DNA of 64,000 nt, from assembly GCA_047601145.1 (NCBI GenBank), contig JASGJW010000001.1:248001-312000 (forward strand), given 5' to 3'. The stretch is from UBA7672 sp047601145. Its GTDB lineage: Bacteria > Pseudomonadota > Alphaproteobacteria > Caulobacterales > Hyphomonadaceae. Positions 62,151-64,000 of the stretch are shown here, piece by piece; positions within the stretch are counted from its first letter, which is position 1; the number at the start of each line of letters is the position of its first letter. Below the pieces are notes generated by a model. It searched no databases. It saw only the letters and a list, made by a program, of their open reading frames with translations, and had not been told where the DNA came from. The position numbers and the translations under genes are program-made.

Positions 62151-63421
62151 ATGCCCGCATCATCAAGCCTCAGCAAAACGTCGGCCCGGCCACACATTGT
62201 GGCCGCAACGAGTGCGCGCGTCGTTTATGGGAACGAACGTGCCTTACGGGACGCCCTGATTGCATTCAAGACGAGCGGGCACGATGTCGACCTGGTCTGC
62301 CGGCACGAGCCGTGGAATGATCACATTCGTGATTTCTTCGCTTCAACCGCCGACAAGATAACGCGTTCGGCGATGTGCGAATTCCCGCTTCGCGGATACT
62401 ACGTGAAATTCGTTCTCGAACTCATCCCGCGCTATGCACGTGCGAACTTCGATCTCTTCCGCCTGATCTCCCGGGCCAGGCGCGACAAGAAACCGGTCGT
62501 CTTTCTCGTCGGGGACTCTGACGCGCTCATCACCTATAATTTCTTGCTTGTTGCACTTGGCGTTCCGGTCGTATTTCGGTGCGGCGCTGCACCGCCGACG
62601 CACAACCTTCTGCGACGGCTTCTGATTGGAATCATGAAGATGACAACGACGCAGTACGTGGTGGACAGCGACTACATGCAGAATGTCCTTACGGGACACG
62701 ACATAGCGGCTGATAGGATCGAGGTTCTCAGACCGATGCCTCCGCTTCGAGGGCCGGCATGATCCACGCCTCCTCAGATCCGTTCATTGGCCAGGAATAG
62801 TCACGCAGAGACGAGCCGTCGTACATGACGAATGCCGAGCCCGTGCAGTTTCTCTATGTCGGTCAAGTCCGTCGCGAGAAAGGCGTTGAAGACATTGTTT
62901 CGGCGGCGCGCGTGCTCCTCGATCAGCCCCTTCCCTTTCGCATCAGTATTGCCGGATCGGTGGCCGGCTGGGCGCACGATAGGTTTGCCCCCGAGCTGGC
63001 GGCGCGCGTTGAAGCGGACGCCGACCTCAGCGCCGTTATCACGTTCCTCGGCAATATCGAGAATGTGGATAAGATCTATCAGGCGCATCAGGTTCACCTC
63101 GCGCCTTCGCTTTTTGAAGAGCCATATGGCCTTGTGATTGTCGAAGCCAAGCAGAATGCGCGTCCGTCGATCGTCTATCCAAGAGGGGGGATGATCGAAC
63201 TGATTGACCACGGCGAAGACGGGTTGATCTGCAAGACTGCGACAGTCGAACAGCTAGTTGCTGCAATGCTGCTGTTCCTGAAAAATCCTGCGTCGATCTC
63301 GAAAATGGGCGATCAGGCCAAGGCCTCTCTCGAAAGACTGGGCCTGGTAAGAGACCAGTTCAATGCGCGATGGGCCGATATCGCCGCACGTGCGGCGAAA
63401 ACAGGTCGTCGGCGCGCCTAG
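62151..63421 (+). pseudogene. GT4 glycosyltransferase gene split into two frames
   Basis: The N-terminal half (62151-62762, 203 aa) has ATSARVVYGNERALRDALIA, VVFRCGAAPPTHNLLRRLLI and DSDYMQNVLTGHDIAADRIE. It stops at 62760. The donor half resumes in another frame from 62825 to 63421 with QFLYVGQVRREKGVEDIVSA and SLFEEPYGLVIVEAKQNARP (E-x7-E). The about 20 missing linker residues contain a frame change, and another stop (TAG 62798-62800) lies in the downstream frame. Two separate short genes are possible but less likely. Confidence 0.7.
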
Positions 63422-63633
63422 CGCTTCAAGCGCCTGGACGTCTTGCCTGCCATAGCCGAAAATCATCTTCCCTGATCGATCGCGCCCGGTTTCTGGTCCC
63501 AGGGGCGCGAAGATGCTGTGAATGAGCTGGCTTATTGCTCGTTCAAACTCCGGGTAGAGCCCTCCATCCCAAGACGACATGGCCGAATCGCCGTCCAATC
63601 CCCGACGGGCACGCGGACAAGGCTTTTTGGGGC
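63422..63633. other. Short region without a supported gene
   Basis: About 210 bases between the split glycosyltransferase and the oxygenase. Overlapping frames exist on both strands, including a minus-strand frame over 63254-63715, but none has family resemblance and a ribosome site together. Confidence 0.35.
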
Positions 63634-64000
63634 ATGGAATTTCTTCGGCCGGAAAACGCACCAGCGCGAAACGCTGGCGGCGAACAGGGGCCTTCTGATG
63701 CAGCCGGTGGCGCACCCGATGCGGCCAGCGCCCGCCATGCGCCGCGATATTTCAATCACCTCGTCATCGACGGCTTCTTGCCTGGGGACCTGCGCGAGGC
63801 GCTCCTTCTTTATGCATTGGACAATTGCGAGGCGTTCGTTCCAACATCCGTTTCGCGCCATCGGTATGCCGACCACGCGGCCGATGCCGAAACCCGGCGA
63901 TCCTGGTATTGCCCGTATGGTCTTGGTGACCTGACCTCGCCATTCAAGGAAGCGGTCAGGTCAGGTCTGCTTCCGAAGACACGTTCACTCGGCATCCCTG
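63634..64000 (+). CDS. 2OG-Fe(II) oxygenase-like protein, N-terminal part (runs off the right edge)
   Basis: The frame starting MEFLRPENAPARN at 63634 stays open to the end of the window. After a low-complexity stretch it reads APRYFNHLVIDGFLPGDLRE, ALLLYALDNCEAFVPTSVSR, then RRSWYCPYGLGDL and TSPFKEAVRSGLLP. The NHLVIDGFLP entry followed by a helix and then F-V-x-S is the usual start of the PKHD/2OG-Fe(II) oxygenase fold in surface-polysaccharide loci. The iron-binding HxD...H lies beyond the window. Start codon is provisional. Confidence 0.6.
   Translation, partial: MEFLRPENAPARNAGGEQGPSDAAGGAPDAASARHAPRYFNHLVIDGFLPGDLREALLLYALDNCEAFVPTSVSRHRYADHAADAETRRSWYCPYGLGDLTSPFKEAVRSGLLPKTRSLGIP

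Noticed and set aside
1..64000. CRISPR array, rRNA, tRNA or integrase
   Set aside because: No regularly spaced repeats, RNA gene signatures or recombinase motifs were seen on either strand.

Overview
The window is GC-rich bacterial DNA whose gene content fits an alphaproteobacterium. A Caulobacterales/Maricaulales-type marine or aquatic species is my guess, made from gene style only. No rRNA, tRNA, integrase, relaxase or replication gene was found. Three blocks can be separated.

(1) 1-14.6 kb is the mating-pair-formation end of a conjugative element. It carries the end of traF, then traG, a ribbon-helix-helix gene, and trbB-C-D-E-J-L-F-G-I in one tightly overlapped operon, in the order used by Tn4371-like integrative elements and some alphaproteobacterial plasmids. 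It is followed by a large lipoprotein gene, an ECF-type sigma factor and an XRE regulator. A 42-bp remnant of a second sigma gene lies just after trbI, so the lipoprotein gene sits between two homologous sigma 3' ends.

(2) 14.6-26.8 kb is accessory DNA. On the minus strand, read from 19.3 kb down to 14.6 kb, is a compact RiPP operon of lasso-peptide type. It encodes a 60-aa precursor with a lasso leader motif, a PqqD-like recognition protein, an asparagine-synthetase-like cyclase lacking the glutaminase cysteine, an HPr-kinase-like peptide kinase and a nucleotidyltransferase. The usual B2 leader protease is absent. Next come a TIM-barrel sugar isomerase, a close relative of GDP-mannose 3,5-epimerase, a PRMT7-like arginine methyltransferase, an EEP-family hydrolase and two membrane acyltransferases.

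(3) 27-64 kb is a large surface-polysaccharide locus. On the minus strand are a Wza-like export lipoprotein, a Wzz/tyrosine autokinase and a TIR-domain membrane protein. On the plus strand are a Wzy-like polymerase, many glycosyltransferases, an AsnB-type amidotransferase, two tandem ABC-2 polysaccharide exporters (Wzm/Wzt pairs), a pyruvyltransferase-family protein, UDP-galactopyranose mutase, a hexapeptide acetyltransferase, a second nucleotidyltransferase coupled to an ABC exporter, and the start of a 2OG-Fe(II) oxygenase at the right edge. Three glycosyltransferase genes are broken: a premature stop, a G-tract frameshift, and a frame change plus stop. About 39-49 kb is visibly lower in GC than its surroundings, as expected for exchanged serotype-type genes.

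The most novel parts are the lasso-type operon without a B2 protease, the TIR/peptidoglycan-binding-like membrane protein inside the export operon, the PRMT7-like enzyme, and the duplicated sigma-factor tail around the lipoprotein gene. All family assignments come from reading the translations; no database search was run.
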